From Streptomyces clavuligerus (GTDB taxonomy: Bacteria > Actinomycetota > Actinomycetes > Streptomycetales > Streptomycetaceae), in contig NZ_CP027859.1 of NCBI RefSeq assembly GCF_005519465.1, positions 124,001 to 188,000 on the forward strand: 64,000 nt of DNA, in the 5' to 3' direction. The notes under the pieces are model-generated. The model did not search any database. It saw only the letters and a list, made by a program, of their open reading frames with translations, and was not told the DNA's origin. The translations under genes were made by a program, and so were the position numbers. Numbering within the stretch: position 1 is the first letter of the stretch; each line of letters begins with the position of its first letter. Shown piece by piece: positions 50,923 to 60,628 of the stretch.

Positions 50923-52074
50923 ACTCCCCACCCCTCCACGAAAGATGGCCGCAGCGCAGGGTCTGCCGGGCCCGGCTGTCCCCCAGTGTTCTCGCGAGCA
51001 CCTGGCACGTCGGCATTCCCCTGTCCGGCGCGCACGCCCCGCCCGGACACGAGTACACCCGGGCGGATGCCACGATGAAATACCGCTGACGCTCTGAACA
51101 ATCCCGCGCGCGGGAAAAATGGGAAGCCAGGACCTCGAAGGTCCCGCCCGAGGAATTCCGCTCGGGACGAGGCCTCTGACTGCACTTGACAAGGCTGCGA
51201 GGCCCAGCCCTGTCAGGATGTGGGACTCAGTACGCGCGCTGTATATGACGGATGCCTGTGCGAAGGTATCAAACCGGCGATGGGCAGGGCTGTCAATGGG
51301 ACCAGTCCAGCCCCGTCCCCGGGGTCGGGAACGCATGGTGCACCCGGCCACTCTTGAGGTGGCCGAAGAGGCGGACAGACCCGGCCCGTCGGTATGCGTT
51401 CCCGCCCGGACGCGAGTGTGCCGGGGCCAGGTCCTGAGCCCCCGGGGCGTCCGACCGAGCCGCTGCAGTGGGCCCGTCTGCCTGTTCCCAGGAGGAGGTA
51501 CACCCCGGCCCGGGCCACCCACCCGTGAGAGGAGGAAGGATCACCGTGACCCCCTACACGGCCGCCCGGCTCCGGGGCGGTCAGGACCGTCCAGTGCGAC
51601 ACCCCCGCCGTCCGGGCCTGGGGCCGCGCCGCCACCGAGCGGCTGGCCCGGACCGCCGCCGAACACGGGGACGCGGGGACGGGCCTGCGCGCCGAACACC
51701 ACCAGTACACGCGTGAACCCGCCCGCCATCCCGAGCACGGCACAGACACCTTGCCGGTCGTCGCCGTCCATATCCCGGCGGGCTGCTGTCGGCCGACCCG
51801 GGGACGCCCGCGCGTATCTCCTCCTCGACGGGGCGCTGCGTCTGGTCACCGAGGACCACAGCGCACCCCTCGTCCACAACGCGTCTTCCTCAACTGCACC
51901 AGCAGCGCGCTGCGGACCTGAGGCGACGGCGCCCAGAAGGCACCGCCTGCCCGGGCCGAGAGAACAAAACCCGGTGGCCCGGGACATGAGCACGGCCCCG
52001 CTCACCTCCGAGGTGGAAACCCAGATCTGAAATCGGGTGACGGGGACTTCGGCCACCGGCTCATCCGGACCAGG
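50923..52074. other. Upstream region of the large operon, with relics
   Basis: Should contain the operon promoter within its first ~200 bases; no confident -35/-10 pair was found. A 14-bp palindrome lies at 51102-51115. Between about 51590 and 51720 a plus-strand frame reads AWGRAATERLARTAAEHGDA and RAEHHQYTREPARHPEHGTD, then LPVVAVHIPAG, with shifted continuation: probably a decayed gene of unknown family. The rest holds nothing recognisable. Confidence 0.45.
51102..51115. promoter_or_regulatory. 14-bp palindrome upstream of the large operon
   Basis: TCCCGCGCGCGGGA is a perfect dyad about 180 bases upstream of the first start codon of the operon, flanked by A/T-rich bases (GAACAA before, AAAAAT after). 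It is a candidate operator, but short GC dyads are frequent in this DNA. Confidence 0.35.
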
Positions 52075-52076
52075 TA

Positions 52077-53196
52077 TTGATCAGAAACCCAAGGGGTTCT
52101 CGCCCAAGGCGTAGCGGACGTGGGGACCGGCGAAGTAGCCACGGACGATGTGGGGCTGACGCTGGCGCCTGTGGAAGAATCTGCGGGTTTCGGCGGCGAG
52201 TTCGGTCTGGTTCCTGGCCCTGTGGGTGTGGGGCAGGCTGCGTTTGAGGTCGGCGTTGACCAGCTCGTCCGGGTTCAGTTCGGGTGAGTACGAGGGCAGG
52301 AAGTGCAGCTCGATCTCGTTCTTGTGGCCGTCGAGCCAGGCCCGGACGGTCTTCGAGCGGTGGGCCGGGTGCCGGTCGACGACCAGGTGGACCTTCCGCA
52401 GGTGGACCTTCCGGTCGAAGTGCCCGACGATCCGGGCAAGGAAGCGGCACATGACCTTCGCGTCGAACGTCTCGGTGAAGACCATGAAGTGCATCCGGCC
52501 ACGAGTGCTGATCGCGGACATCGCGTTCACGGAGAAGCGGTTCCCGGTGCGGAGGACGACGGGAGTCGCGCCTTTGGCGCCCCAGGTGCGGCCGGTGACC
52601 TGGTCCGATCGGACCCCGACCCGGTCGCCGAAGAGAACCTCGGCGTTCTCCGCCTTCGCCTCGGCCCGAATCGCCGGCCAGGTCTCCTCGTGCCAGACAC
52701 GGACCGCTTCCACGTCCTGCTCGACCGCCCGTTTGTCCGGACGCTGGAAGGTCGGCCCCCAACGCTTGAGGTACTTGCCCACCCCGGGCTCGGTGAAGCG
52801 GATCCGGTACAGCTTGAAGACCAGCTCGCCTATCTGCCCCGTGTCCACAACTGACCGGAAAGTCCCAGCCCGGAGGGGATGTGATCGAGGACGGCCTGCC
52901 GGACCGCGGCCTGTTCGGCCTCCGACAGGACCTGATGCCCACCCGCACGGCGGCCTCGCGGGCGCGACAGCAATGCGTCCCGTCCGCCTGTCTGCCACTT
53001 GCCCCACCAGTTGTCCACAGCCCTGACCGACACCTTGAACAGGGCGGCAACCTCCATCCGGTCCCGCCCCTCCACCAGCGCCGACACCGCCAGCAACCGC
53101 ACAGCCTCCTGCGCATCCGGCGACCAGGCCCGCGCGTCCCCCACCAGATCACTCACACCCCATCAACGAGCCTGAACTCAAAGCATTTCGGATCAA
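52077..53196 (-). mobile_element. IS630-family insertion sequence, 1120 bp, TA target duplication
   Basis: The ends are inverted: TTGATCAGAAACCC at 52077-52090 and, on the other strand, TTGATCCGAAATGC from 53196. TA dinucleotides flank both ends (52075-52076 and 53197-53198), as expected for IS630/Tc1-mariner transposition. One transposase reading, split into two frames, fills the interior. Insertion was into DNA upstream of the methyltransferase. Confidence 0.8.
52081..53156 (-). CDS. IS630-family transposase, two overlapping frames
   Basis: The first frame (53156-52830) encodes the helix-turn-helix part: MSDLVGDARAWSPDAQEAVR, ALFKVSVRAVDNWWGKWQTG, ending GLSGQLWTRGR. The second (to 52081) continues GQIGELVFKLYRIRFTEPGV and contains the DDE part: NAEVLFGDRVGVRSD, KVHLVVDRHPAHRSKTV and FLPSYSPELNPDELVNADLK. 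The switch occurs near 52830-52845 at a CGGGGC run. IS630 relatives sometimes use programmed frameshifting, so the element may still be active; a simple mutation is equally possible. The usual DN-xxxH pattern is DRHPAH here. Confidence 0.8.
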
Positions 53197-53448
53197 TAAC
53201 GCTCCGCAGTGAACGCGCGCTTGCTGGCCGCGGTCCCCATCGTGGCCGATGGGGCGCCGGTGGAGTGGGGACCTGCATCCGTGCGGCGTGCCGCGGTTTC
53301 CCACGAAATCCGGTGGAGCCTCAGCGGCCGGAAGTGGTTGGGTCCTGCTCAATGCTTCGCTGATACGGCCCGGCACAGTGCGAGGCGCAAGGTCAGTATC
53401 GCAGGCGCGGTCTAGCCCGAGTGTCGTCGAGTGATGGAGGTTATCGCG

Positions 53449-54237
53449 GTGGCTGGTTATGGGGCGCTTTCTGACGTATACGAGTGGCTGATCGGGGACG
53501 ACAGGTTGACCCCCGCCAAGGCAGCCGCGGTTTACTACAGCGATGTCGTGGGCTCTCTGCCGCCCAACGCGCGCGTCCTCGACTGTGCGTGTGGAACCGG
53601 TCAGCTCGCCGTTGGTCTCGCGAGTCTTGGCCTTGACGTGGTCGCCGCAGACGCCAGCAGTGGGATGGTTCGCCGGGCCGAGAAGGCCGCCGACGAGCAG
53701 GGTGTCTCGCTTCGAGCCCTCCGCGCGAGCTGGGACGAGTTGCCCGACCACCTGGAGGAGTCCACGTTCGATCTGGTGTTCTGCGTCGGCAACTCGCTCG
53801 GGCACGCCAAGGGCGCAGCCGGGCGTCTGACCGCACTGGAAGCGATGTCGCGGCTGCTGAATCCGGGCGGACGCCTTGTGCTCCACTCGCGCAACTGGGA
53901 GCTCGTGCGCTCCGCCAGCTCACGGGTAGACGTCCGTGATCGACTCATCCGCCGCAACGACCGCGATGCGGTCGTCAGCTACTACTGGCAGATCGAGCAG
54001 CGCTGGGAGCAGGAACACTTTCTCGAGATCGTGGTCGCCCAGATCGAGCCGGATGGGGCAGTGCGAGCCTGCTCGGAGCGGTTGTCCATCTGGCCCTACC
54101 GGTACGAGGACCTCGTGGCGCAGTTGCGGTGCGTCGGGCTCACGGTGCAGTCCACCACCTACGACCCCGAGAGCGATGGATACCTGGTGGTCGCCAGCCG
54201 CGACCAGGCGCAAGGCACGTCTGAGCCGACGCGCTGA
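53449..54237 (+). CDS. class I SAM-dependent methyltransferase
   Basis: A 262-residue methyltransferase of the glycine/sarcosine N-methyltransferase-like group: YGALSDVYEWLIGDDRLT at the N-terminus, motif I VLDCACGTGQLAVGL, motif II VVAADASSGMV, then FDLVFCVGNSLGHAKGAAGR and LLNPGGRLVLHSRNWELV. GTG was chosen eight bases after GGAGG. The upstream leader now abuts an IS630 element (about 250 bases away), which may affect its promoter. Third orphan methyltransferase of the window; substrate unknown. Confidence 0.88.
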   Translation: MAGYGALSDVYEWLIGDDRLTPAKAAAVYYSDVVGSLPPNARVLDCACGTGQLAVGLASLGLDVVAADASSGMVRRAEKAADEQGVSLRALRASWDELPDHLEESTFDLVFCVGNSLGHAKGAAGRLTALEAMSRLLNPGGRLVLHSRNWELVRSASSRVDVRDRLIRRNDRDAVVSYYWQIEQRWEQEHFLEIVVAQIEPDGAVRACSERLSIWPYRYEDLVAQLRCVGLTVQSTTYDPESDGYLVVASRDQAQGTSEPTR

Positions 54238-54476
54238 TCCGCCTGGCGTCGTTGTCGTTGCCGACCTGCCAGCTCGCGACCGCCTGCAGCGCTTCGCGAA
54301 GTGTTGAGAGCTTGAAGCTGTTGCTGCGGGCGCGGTCCTCACCCTGCATCTGACCTGGTCAAGCTGAGGCTGGAAACAGCTCACGATCTCCCTCACCGTC
54401 AGCTCACTTCAGTAGCTGGGAAATTACGTGAACTTCCGCCTGGGGAATTTCGCGATCGTCCACACCCGCGGCTTTC
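54238..54476. other. No gene supported
   Basis: Short intergenic stretch. A minus-strand phrase at about 54250-54340 (DRARSNSFKLSTLREALQAV) has a helical look but no family match and no start. Confidence 0.35.
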
Positions 54477-54821
54477 TTGCCGGTCGCGGAGCCCTGGCCC
54501 TCTGATCCGGTACCGGAGCTGCTCACACGTGCCTACGCGGTATCGGTCAGGGCCGGAGGGACTATCTCCTCCCGGGTTCTCAGTGCACATCTGAACCAGG
54601 GCAAGCAGATTCACACGAATGCCTCGTTGATGGGTCAGGAGCTGGTCGGGCTGCTGCGGGAAGCCGGCGTCGGCCGGCCTCACCACGGAAGGGTCCCGAA
54701 CCCCTCCGGTGGTGCGGTGGTCATGGGTTTCACTGCCGGGACTCCGGGCCGCGCGATCACCGCGTATGAAGCCCGCGCGGTCCTGCCCGTGTCTCGTGAA
54801 GCGGAACCGGGCGCGGTCTGA
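54477..54821 (+). CDS. hypothetical protein, possible C-terminal domain of a plasmid-type protein
   Basis: About 114 residues. DPVPELLTRAYAVSVRAGGT, ISSRVLSAHLNQGKQIHTNA and GQELVGLLREAGVGRPHHGR make a winged-helix-like helical pattern, ending in a glycine-rich tail. The ATG has no good ribosome site and upstream sequence is unclear, so this may be the 3' part of a larger lost gene rather than a complete one. Confidence 0.4.
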   Translation: MPVAEPWPSDPVPELLTRAYAVSVRAGGTISSRVLSAHLNQGKQIHTNASLMGQELVGLLREAGVGRPHHGRVPNPSGGAVVMGFTAGTPGRAITAYEARAVLPVSREAEPGAV

Positions 54822-55019
54822 TCACACCGGCGTCCCGGCCGTACGCGGGGGCGGCCCGTTCACCGCCGACGACCGGACGATGAGTCTGACATGGCCTGCG
54901 ACCGTGCTTCGGCTCGCGAACGGCCAGCCCGCATCGGTATACCGCAGTCGGGCTGATGGGGTACGGGGGCTATCGTTTTCGGGCGCCTGCCCTTCACCCT
55001 CCCGAAAGCGGAATCATCG

Positions 55020-55895
55020 ATGACCTGTGTTCCGAAGCCGTTCCGCCCCTTCCGGCACCGGTGGCCGGCCGCCGTGCTGAGCGCGGCCGTCGTGCTGGCG
55101 TCCGCGGCGGGCTGTGCCCTGCCGTCGGCAGAACGGGGCGGTTCCCCGGAAGCACCGGCGTCGGCGGCGGCGATCCCGTCCGGGGAGGCTGAGGACGACC
55201 GTCGGCTCGGGAGGCTTGCGGCAGCCGCGGTCCGCAACACCGCACGGGTGTCGTCCCTGACAGCTCGTGGCGACGACGGGGCGGGGCGGACGAGCGTGGT
55301 CCGTCTGGACCGCGAGGGCCGATGCTCGGGCATTCACCACAAGGAGGAAGGCCGGGTCGACGTCCTGCGGTTGCGCGGGGCCTTCTACATCCGGCTGAAC
55401 GCCGCGGAGATCCGCAGGAACGGCCGCGCCGACTGGTCCCCCGCTGTCGCCGAGGAGAAGGTCGGCAGGTTCGCCGGCCGCTGGATGGAGATGAACCCCC
55501 AGGCGGGCCCCTTCCAGGGGCTCGCCCGTGCCTGCGACCCCACCCATTTCAGCGGCCGGCTGGAGGAGATGGCACGCGGCCTCGAAGAGGGGCGGCCGGG
55601 CTTCCGTGAGCTGCGGCGGGAGCCCGCCGATCTGCGGGGCGAGCCCGTCATCAGGGTGACCGCCCCCCAGGGCCCGGCTGTGCTCTCGGTGTCGACCGGG
55701 CGCAAGCCCTACCTGGTGGCCCTGGACGAAGGTCCGCGGGTCCGGGCCTCCTTCGAGGACTTCGGCGAGCCTGTGGTGGCGGAACACCCCGACCCGGCGG
55801 ACCTGGAGAGCTTCCTGGACTTCATCGGCCAGGCCCGGGACACCGGCCCGGCCAGAACCGCCGGAGCCCGCCACGCCACAGCCATCACAAAGTGA
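55020..55895 (+). CDS. lipoprotein, LppX/LolA-like lipid-carrier fold suspected
   Basis: A 291-residue exported protein. The signal peptide has a basic start (KPFRPFRHRW), a hydrophobic core (AAVLSAAVVLASAAGC) and a lipobox LASAAGC, so Cys32 should be lipid-anchored. After a Ser/Pro/Ala linker, the mature domain reads DDRRLGRLAAAAVRNTARVS, TSVVRLDREGRCSGIHHKEE and VDVLRLRGAFYIRLNAAEIR, the strand order of LolA/LppX-type actinobacterial lipoproteins. ATG is preceded by GAAAGCGGA. Monocistronic; lipid or ligand binding is inferred from pattern only. Confidence 0.85.
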   Translation: MTCVPKPFRPFRHRWPAAVLSAAVVLASAAGCALPSAERGGSPEAPASAAAIPSGEAEDDRRLGRLAAAAVRNTARVSSLTARGDDGAGRTSVVRLDREGRCSGIHHKEEGRVDVLRLRGAFYIRLNAAEIRRNGRADWSPAVAEEKVGRFAGRWMEMNPQAGPFQGLARACDPTHFSGRLEEMARGLEEGRPGFRELRREPADLRGEPVIRVTAPQGPAVLSVSTGRKPYLVALDEGPRVRASFEDFGEPVVAEHPDPADLESFLDFIGQARDTGPARTAGARHATAITK

Positions 55896-55993
55896 CCGCC
55901 GCAAGCCGCACCGATCGCGGGGCCGGTGACCGGAACGACCACGGCCGGGGCGTGAGATCAGCATCGGCATCCTCGTTCCTGCCTGCCACGCTC

Positions 55994-56326
55994 GGAGCGA
56001 AGACCATCCGTGGGCCGGGGTCGCCGACGGGCCCACACCAGCGCACAGGACCCGGGATGTGTATTCGGTGGGGTTCTTCGGAGCTCTCTACCGGCGGGCC
56101 CCGGTCCCGTGGCGGCCGTCAGGCGTGCGCGCGGTCGTCGGCGACCCGGCCTGGTTGGGCCTCGACCAGGCTGCCCGCGGCGATCGCGAAGTACATGCCG
56201 TGCCACCACTGCTCCATGATCAGTGCCACGACCGGCTCGGTGAAGGAGCGTTCGAAGTCACTTGCGTGACCGGTGCGCATGAGCTGGGCGAAGTGGTGGC
56301 AGTAGGTGCTGTCCATGTATCCGAGG
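55994..56326 (-). repeat. Inverted duplicate copy B (contains the 3' end of the 56.1 kb gene)
   Basis: Complete version of the sequence repeated in reverse orientation at 36346-36580. It includes the last ~70 codons of the gene ending at 56119 and ~125 bp of 3' flank. About 230 bp match copy A with very few differences. The pair encloses about 19.4 kb. Confidence 0.9.
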
Positions 56327-57990
56327 AAGCTCGCGGGGGAGATTCTGCCCTCGCTCAGCAGCCAGGGGACGACGAACTCGTAAGTGACGATGTCCATCGG
56401 CAGGACGTCGTCGGCTACGGCGTCGCAGATCGCGGTGTGCAGTCCGACGGAGCCGGTGTGGCGGGTGCCGTCGATCTCGACGCTGAACGGCAGGTCACGG
56501 CGGGGGACGTGGACGCGGGGCCTGCCGGGCGGCAGGGTCGGGGTCAGATCTTCGGTGTAGCAGTCGGCGAGCTGGCCGGAGGCGTACAGGTCCCGCTGCC
56601 GCGCCGCGGCGCACAGGTCGGCGGCGAGGGAGTAGTACCGCCATACGTCGTGGCGGTGGTTGCCCAGCAGCCAGGGCCCGACGGCCAGGACGGCCATGCA
56701 CGCGGCGTGGCGCTCGGCGCGGATGCCGCCTTCCTCGGTCCAGTGGGTGTTGAACATCCAGACGGTGCGCTCGTAGCAGGCCAGCAGGTCCGGCATGGTC
56801 ACCGAGCCGCGGGTCAGCGCGAGAACCGACTGGCCGCTTTCCTGGAAGCGCAGGTCCGGTCCGATGTCGGACCAGTCGGCGACCAGGCCGGTGAGCATCA
56901 TGTCGTCACGGCCGCGGGTACCGGGCAGGAAGGAGAGGTAGTAGGTGAAGTAGCCGCTGTCGCAGGCTTTGAAGTCCCGCCACAGGTCACGGTCGCGGTA
57001 GACCCAGGCGGCCAGGCCGCTGGTGGACCGGTCGTGGACGTCGGCCTCGTCGCGTCGTTTCCTGTCGAAGAAGGCGAGGTCGGCCGCGACCTGTGCGCGC
57101 CGTGCCCGCAGGTCCGGAGGGAGGCCGGGCATGTCCCACAGGGCCAGGATCTCGTTCTTCAGCCGGTTTTCCGCCCCTCCGTAGGCGGTGTCGATGTTGT
57201 ACTCCAGGTAGAAGCCGTAGATGAGCATGGCGACGTAGTCCTGGCGCCAGTCGTCGTAGGTGTCCGGCATCAGGCCGCCTCCCCAGCAGCCGGCCGCGAA
57301 GTTCGGGTACTCCCCGACCCCCTGGAGTCCGAACTTCTGCCTGACGGCGGTCCACCTCGGGTCGCCGCAGGGGGCGAGGTTCGACTTGGTGGAGCGTCCC
57401 CCGTTCTCACCCAGCAGGGCCCGGCCGACCAGCGCCCCCACACGGTCCGCGCCGATCCTGAGCGGGACCAGGCCGACCCGGCCCGAGGCGCTCACGCCGA
57501 CGTCGGCGCCGCGCACACCGCGGATCTCGCCGAGCAGCAACCGGCCCTGCTCGACCATCTCCGCGCATTCCCTCATCCACGGCGCGTACCGCTCCCCCCA
57601 GGCGGCCGGATCGCGTCTCATCGTGGCCAGGGTTTTCTCCGGGTCGTAGACCCAGCCGCCGGGACCGGGAGACACCGGGCCGAGGGCCAACCGCCCGCGT
57701 ACCTCCGCGACGTGGGCCGCCAGGGCCGAACCGGCCGCGCGCCTGCGGACCCACAGCACATCCAGACGGGCGGGCGTATCGGGCGGGGAACATGGCGGTG
57801 CGAACAGCCGCGCGGCGGAAGTGCCCAGGCCCGTGGGGCCGAAGCTGCGGCGGTCTGCCGTGCGGTCCGCTCGCCGGTCATCGGACGCGTGGACGCGCTG
57901 CTCCAGCGGATCGAGGCCGTCACGCCCGGACTCCGGGGCTGTCGCACCGGCCGACCGGAGGCCCGGGCCCTGGGGCAGCCCGCCCGCCAT
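56119..57990 (-). CDS. uncharacterised 623-residue helical protein
   Basis: The C-terminal ~530 residues are convincing coding sequence without recognised family: MRRDPAAWGERYAPWMRECA; VGEYPNFAAGCWGGGLMPDT; DYVAMLIYGFYLEYNIDTAY; DDMMLTGLVADWSDIGPDLR; YERTVWMFNTHWTEEGG; DVWRYYSLAADLCAAARQRD; SPASFLGYMDSTYCHHFAQL. It is rich in Trp/Tyr and helices. The Asp pair DDMML and the run DIGPDLRFQ invite comparison with isoprenoid or diterpene-type cyclases, but no DDxxD/NSE pair in standard spacing was found. The start is uncertain: ATG 57990 or GTG 57759. Its 3' end is duplicated at 36.35 kb. A nearby SARP regulator suggests secondary metabolism, weakly. Confidence 0.6.
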   Translation of the reverse strand: MAGGLPQGPGLRSAGATAPESGRDGLDPLEQRVHASDDRRADRTADRRSFGPTGLGTSAARLFAPPCSPPDTPARLDVLWVRRRAAGSALAAHVAEVRGRLALGPVSPGPGGWVYDPEKTLATMRRDPAAWGERYAPWMRECAEMVEQGRLLLGEIRGVRGADVGVSASGRVGLVPLRIGADRVGALVGRALLGENGGRSTKSNLAPCGDPRWTAVRQKFGLQGVGEYPNFAAGCWGGGLMPDTYDDWRQDYVAMLIYGFYLEYNIDTAYGGAENRLKNEILALWDMPGLPPDLRARRAQVAADLAFFDRKRRDEADVHDRSTSGLAAWVYRDRDLWRDFKACDSGYFTYYLSFLPGTRGRDDMMLTGLVADWSDIGPDLRFQESGQSVLALTRGSVTMPDLLACYERTVWMFNTHWTEEGGIRAERHAACMAVLAVGPWLLGNHRHDVWRYYSLAADLCAAARQRDLYASGQLADCYTEDLTPTLPPGRPRVHVPRRDLPFSVEIDGTRHTGSVGLHTAICDAVADDVLPMDIVTYEFVVPWLLSEGRISPASFLGYMDSTYCHHFAQLMRTGHASDFERSFTEPVVALIMEQWWHGMYFAIAAGSLVEAQPGRVADDRAHA

Positions 57991-58789
57991 ACGCCCGGTC
58001 CGGTGCGGTGGGTAAAGGGCATCGGGGTGGGGTGTGCTGACACGAAGCCTCCCAGCGCCGGCACCAGTGGTGGCCGGCGCCATCCGATCACGTGGCGTCG
58101 ACGAGGGACTGCCGGACCAACCGGGTGCCGGGCCGACGGATAGACGGGAGCTCGCCCATCCCGGCACGTCAGGCAACGCGGCGTGCTTCACGCTAGGTGT
58201 CCCCGGCCGCGCGCGACAATCCCTCACAGGAGTGAGGAAGGTCGGCGCTTCTCGACCTGCAGCCACACCGATGCCCGGGTGACCTGCGAGAGCAGTGGAT
58301 GTGAACCTTCGGACCGTTCCTGACCTGCCGTAATTGCCCGACACACCACGAACGCGCCCGTTGCGCGCCGTCCCGGAGCCGGGGGCTCGTGACGGACCCC
58401 GGCGGGGCGTACTGGCACACCGCCGCCCGTCCAGGTGATTCCGTTGACCGGACGTGCGATGCCCCGGCCCGGCGGGTCGCGGCCCACCGTGTGGGTGGTG
58501 CCCCGCGTGTTCGCCCTGCCCACCTCCGCGCGGACCGGCCGGGAGCGTGACAAGGACGGCCCCGCCGGCGGTGATCGGGCCGGGCATGGCGGCAAGGCCC
58601 GTCGTAGACGTCCCGCAGCACGGCCGGGGCCCGCCGCCGCGAGTGGCCGCCACGCACGCCACGGCAGTGTCCTCGTGCCGGCCGGTCACCCGCCCCGCCA
58701 GGACGACTTCGACGGCGCCGCCCTCACCGACTGGACCCAGTTCCTGGACACTGCCGACGGCATCCGATCCGCCCGCGTCCGCGCCGGCG
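57991..58789. other. No gene supported
   Basis: Several open frames caused by GC bias. On the plus strand about 58690-58800 the text DDFDGAALTDWTQFLDTADG and RAGAPQLTGTRRYVA looks coding-like but has no recognisable domain or stop context and adjoins the ISL3 relic. Might include the promoter of the 56.1-kb gene. Confidence 0.4.
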
Positions 58790-59790
58790 CCCCGCAACTG
58801 ACCGGTACACGGCGGTACGTCGCGATGGCCTTTCTCGTTGACCCGGAGGGAATGTGGTGCGCGGTCGGAGGGGGCGAAGTCGCGCAGGGTGCTGTAGGCG
58901 CAGCGGGCACCACGTTCTTGCAGCTCACGGTGGAGGATCGACAGATTCGTGCAGCCCTCGGCAATCCGTTGTTCCAGGTAGGGCCGGTAGCGGTCGAGTT
59001 TGCTGATCCGGTCTTGCCACTGGCCGTGCAGCATCGCCTCCGGGCTGGGGCGCGAGCGTACTTCCGCACCGTATTCCGGCCCAGCCCGAGCCGGCGGGCG
59101 ACTTCGCGCAGGCTCATACCCTGCTCGACCTGGGCCCGGACCGCGGCGTGGGTGTCGCGGAGCCGGTCGAGGAACTTCCCAGCAGGATAGGGCTCGGATG
59201 GCTCCTGGTCGGCGGAGGCCGGCACAGGCCCCGCCTCGGGTCGGGCGAAGGCTCCGGCTCGACGAGGTCGCGGAGAAGGGAGCGTTGGTGAGAGACCATG
59301 CGTTCGACGGCTTCGCAGAGGTTGTGCCATACATACCATTTGTCTGCGCAGTGCTGGGCCTGCGGGGCGCCAGCGCGGGCGCCTTCGGCGAAGAACGCCG
59401 CGCGGTCGCGGCAGACGATCTCGACGCCAGGGTGCTCGCGTAGCCATGCGGCCAGCGTCTCGGCCTCGCGGTCGGGTAGCAGGTCCAGGGGCTGGTGGGT
59501 CTCGCAGTCGATCAGGATGGTGCCGTGGCGGCGGCCCTTCCTGGTTGCGAACTCATCCACTCCCAGCACTCACGGCACCGCCCAGGCCGGCTCCGGCAGC
59601 GTCGTCCGTAGCGGCTGTGCACCCGCATCGACGATGCGCCGCAACCAGGACAGGCGACCGCTACCCCGTCCCTCGTGTCGCCGCGATCCGCAGCACGCCG
59701 CTCTCCGCCACCACACGTTCCACCAGCACCGTCACCAGGTGCGGGAACACCAACTCCAGCAAGTTCTCACACGACCGAAAAATGATGCCC
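58790..59790 (-). pseudogene. ISL3-family transposase relic
   Basis: In gene order: LLELVFPHLVTVLVERVVAE (near 59770-59700), then one frame over VAVACPGCGASSMRVHSRYG, the N-terminal zinc finger. After an internal deletion comes [20 protein letters not shown] with the first DDE Asp, then [20 protein letters not shown] and [19 protein letters not shown]. With further shifts, [20 protein letters not shown] and YLEQRIAEGCTNLSILHREL close the sequence near 58820. At least three frameshifts and one deletion make it inactive. Both IS ends were not identified. Confidence 0.75.
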
Positions 59791-60198
59791 AGAATGACGG
59801 AGCGTAACCGGCGCACGGCAGCACGATCCACTTCACGGAATCCGTGCCTGAACCCGTTCACCCCGCCGAAAACACCGGCGGCGAGCCGCCACCAGAACTG
59901 CACGGAATCGGTGTGTCCGGTGAGTCCGGAGCACCGGTTGCGGACGAGGCCCACGAGCCCCTGATCCGGCAGACCGACAACACCCCGCGCCCACCTCCCG
60001 TCCGGCACCGGGAGAACGGCTTCGCCGCAGAGCCCCGGCCGAGCGTACGGATCGGCAGGTCACGGCTGTTTCCCCCTGACCGCGCCACCTACATGCCCTC
60101 ATGTAGGTGAGGTGTAGGCGCGTCGGGAAGGCTGGGACCTCCAAGCCCGCCGGACTGTCGCCGGGGGCCGATCCCGGGAAAATCGGAAGGTGTCGTCA

Positions 60199-60552
60199 AT
60201 GAGAACAGTGGCTCGTACGCTCCGGAACATCACCGCTGTCTTCGCCTTCGCTGGCGCAGCCGTCTCCCTGGCCGTACAACCCGCCGCTGCGCACAGCGGC
60301 TATTTCTACAAGAGCCGCAACGGGTGTGTGTACACGGGCGGGCTCTCGGCCATCCACAACTACGCCTGGACCGTGAAGGACTCCGGCGGCTGTGCCGGTC
60401 ACGCCTGGCTGCAGGTCAGGTACTCCAATGGAGTCTGGTCCGACCCGATCCACGCGGCGGGCAGGGTCAGCATCAGTACCGGAACCAATGGGATAGCCGA
60501 AGCCTGGCACAAGACCCAGTCCGACGAGAACTGGGTACGGTCCCACCCCTGA
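60199..60552 (+). CDS. small secreted protein
   Basis: A 117-residue precursor. Signal peptide MRTVARTLRNITAVFAFAGA followed by AVSLAVQPAAAHS with AxA cleavage, leaving ~82 residues: GYFYKSRNGCVYTGGLSAIH, WTVKDSGGCAGHAWLQVRYS, ending ENWVRSHP. Two cysteines could form one disulfide; the Trp/Tyr/Gly-rich strands suggest a compact beta domain. The ATG follows GGAAGG by eight bases; a GTG nine bases upstream is too close to that site. Convergent with the SARP gene. Function unknown; exported small beta proteins of this type may act as inhibitors or wall ligands. Confidence 0.8.
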   Translation: MRTVARTLRNITAVFAFAGAAVSLAVQPAAAHSGYFYKSRNGCVYTGGLSAIHNYAWTVKDSGGCAGHAWLQVRYSNGVWSDPIHAAGRVSISTGTNGIAEAWHKTQSDENWVRSHP

Positions 60553-60628
60553 GGCTCGGTGCGGAGGGCGGGGGCCCGGCGGGTCGGGGCCGGGCTGCGG
60601 GTCGGCCCGGCCTCGGCCGCTCGGTGGC

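Noticed and set aside
51119..51186. TTGACA as a -35 box upstream of relic DNA
   Set aside because: TTGACA is at 51186-51191 but the only -10-like hexamer lies 22 bases further, too far for a standard promoter, and it faces away from the large operon.
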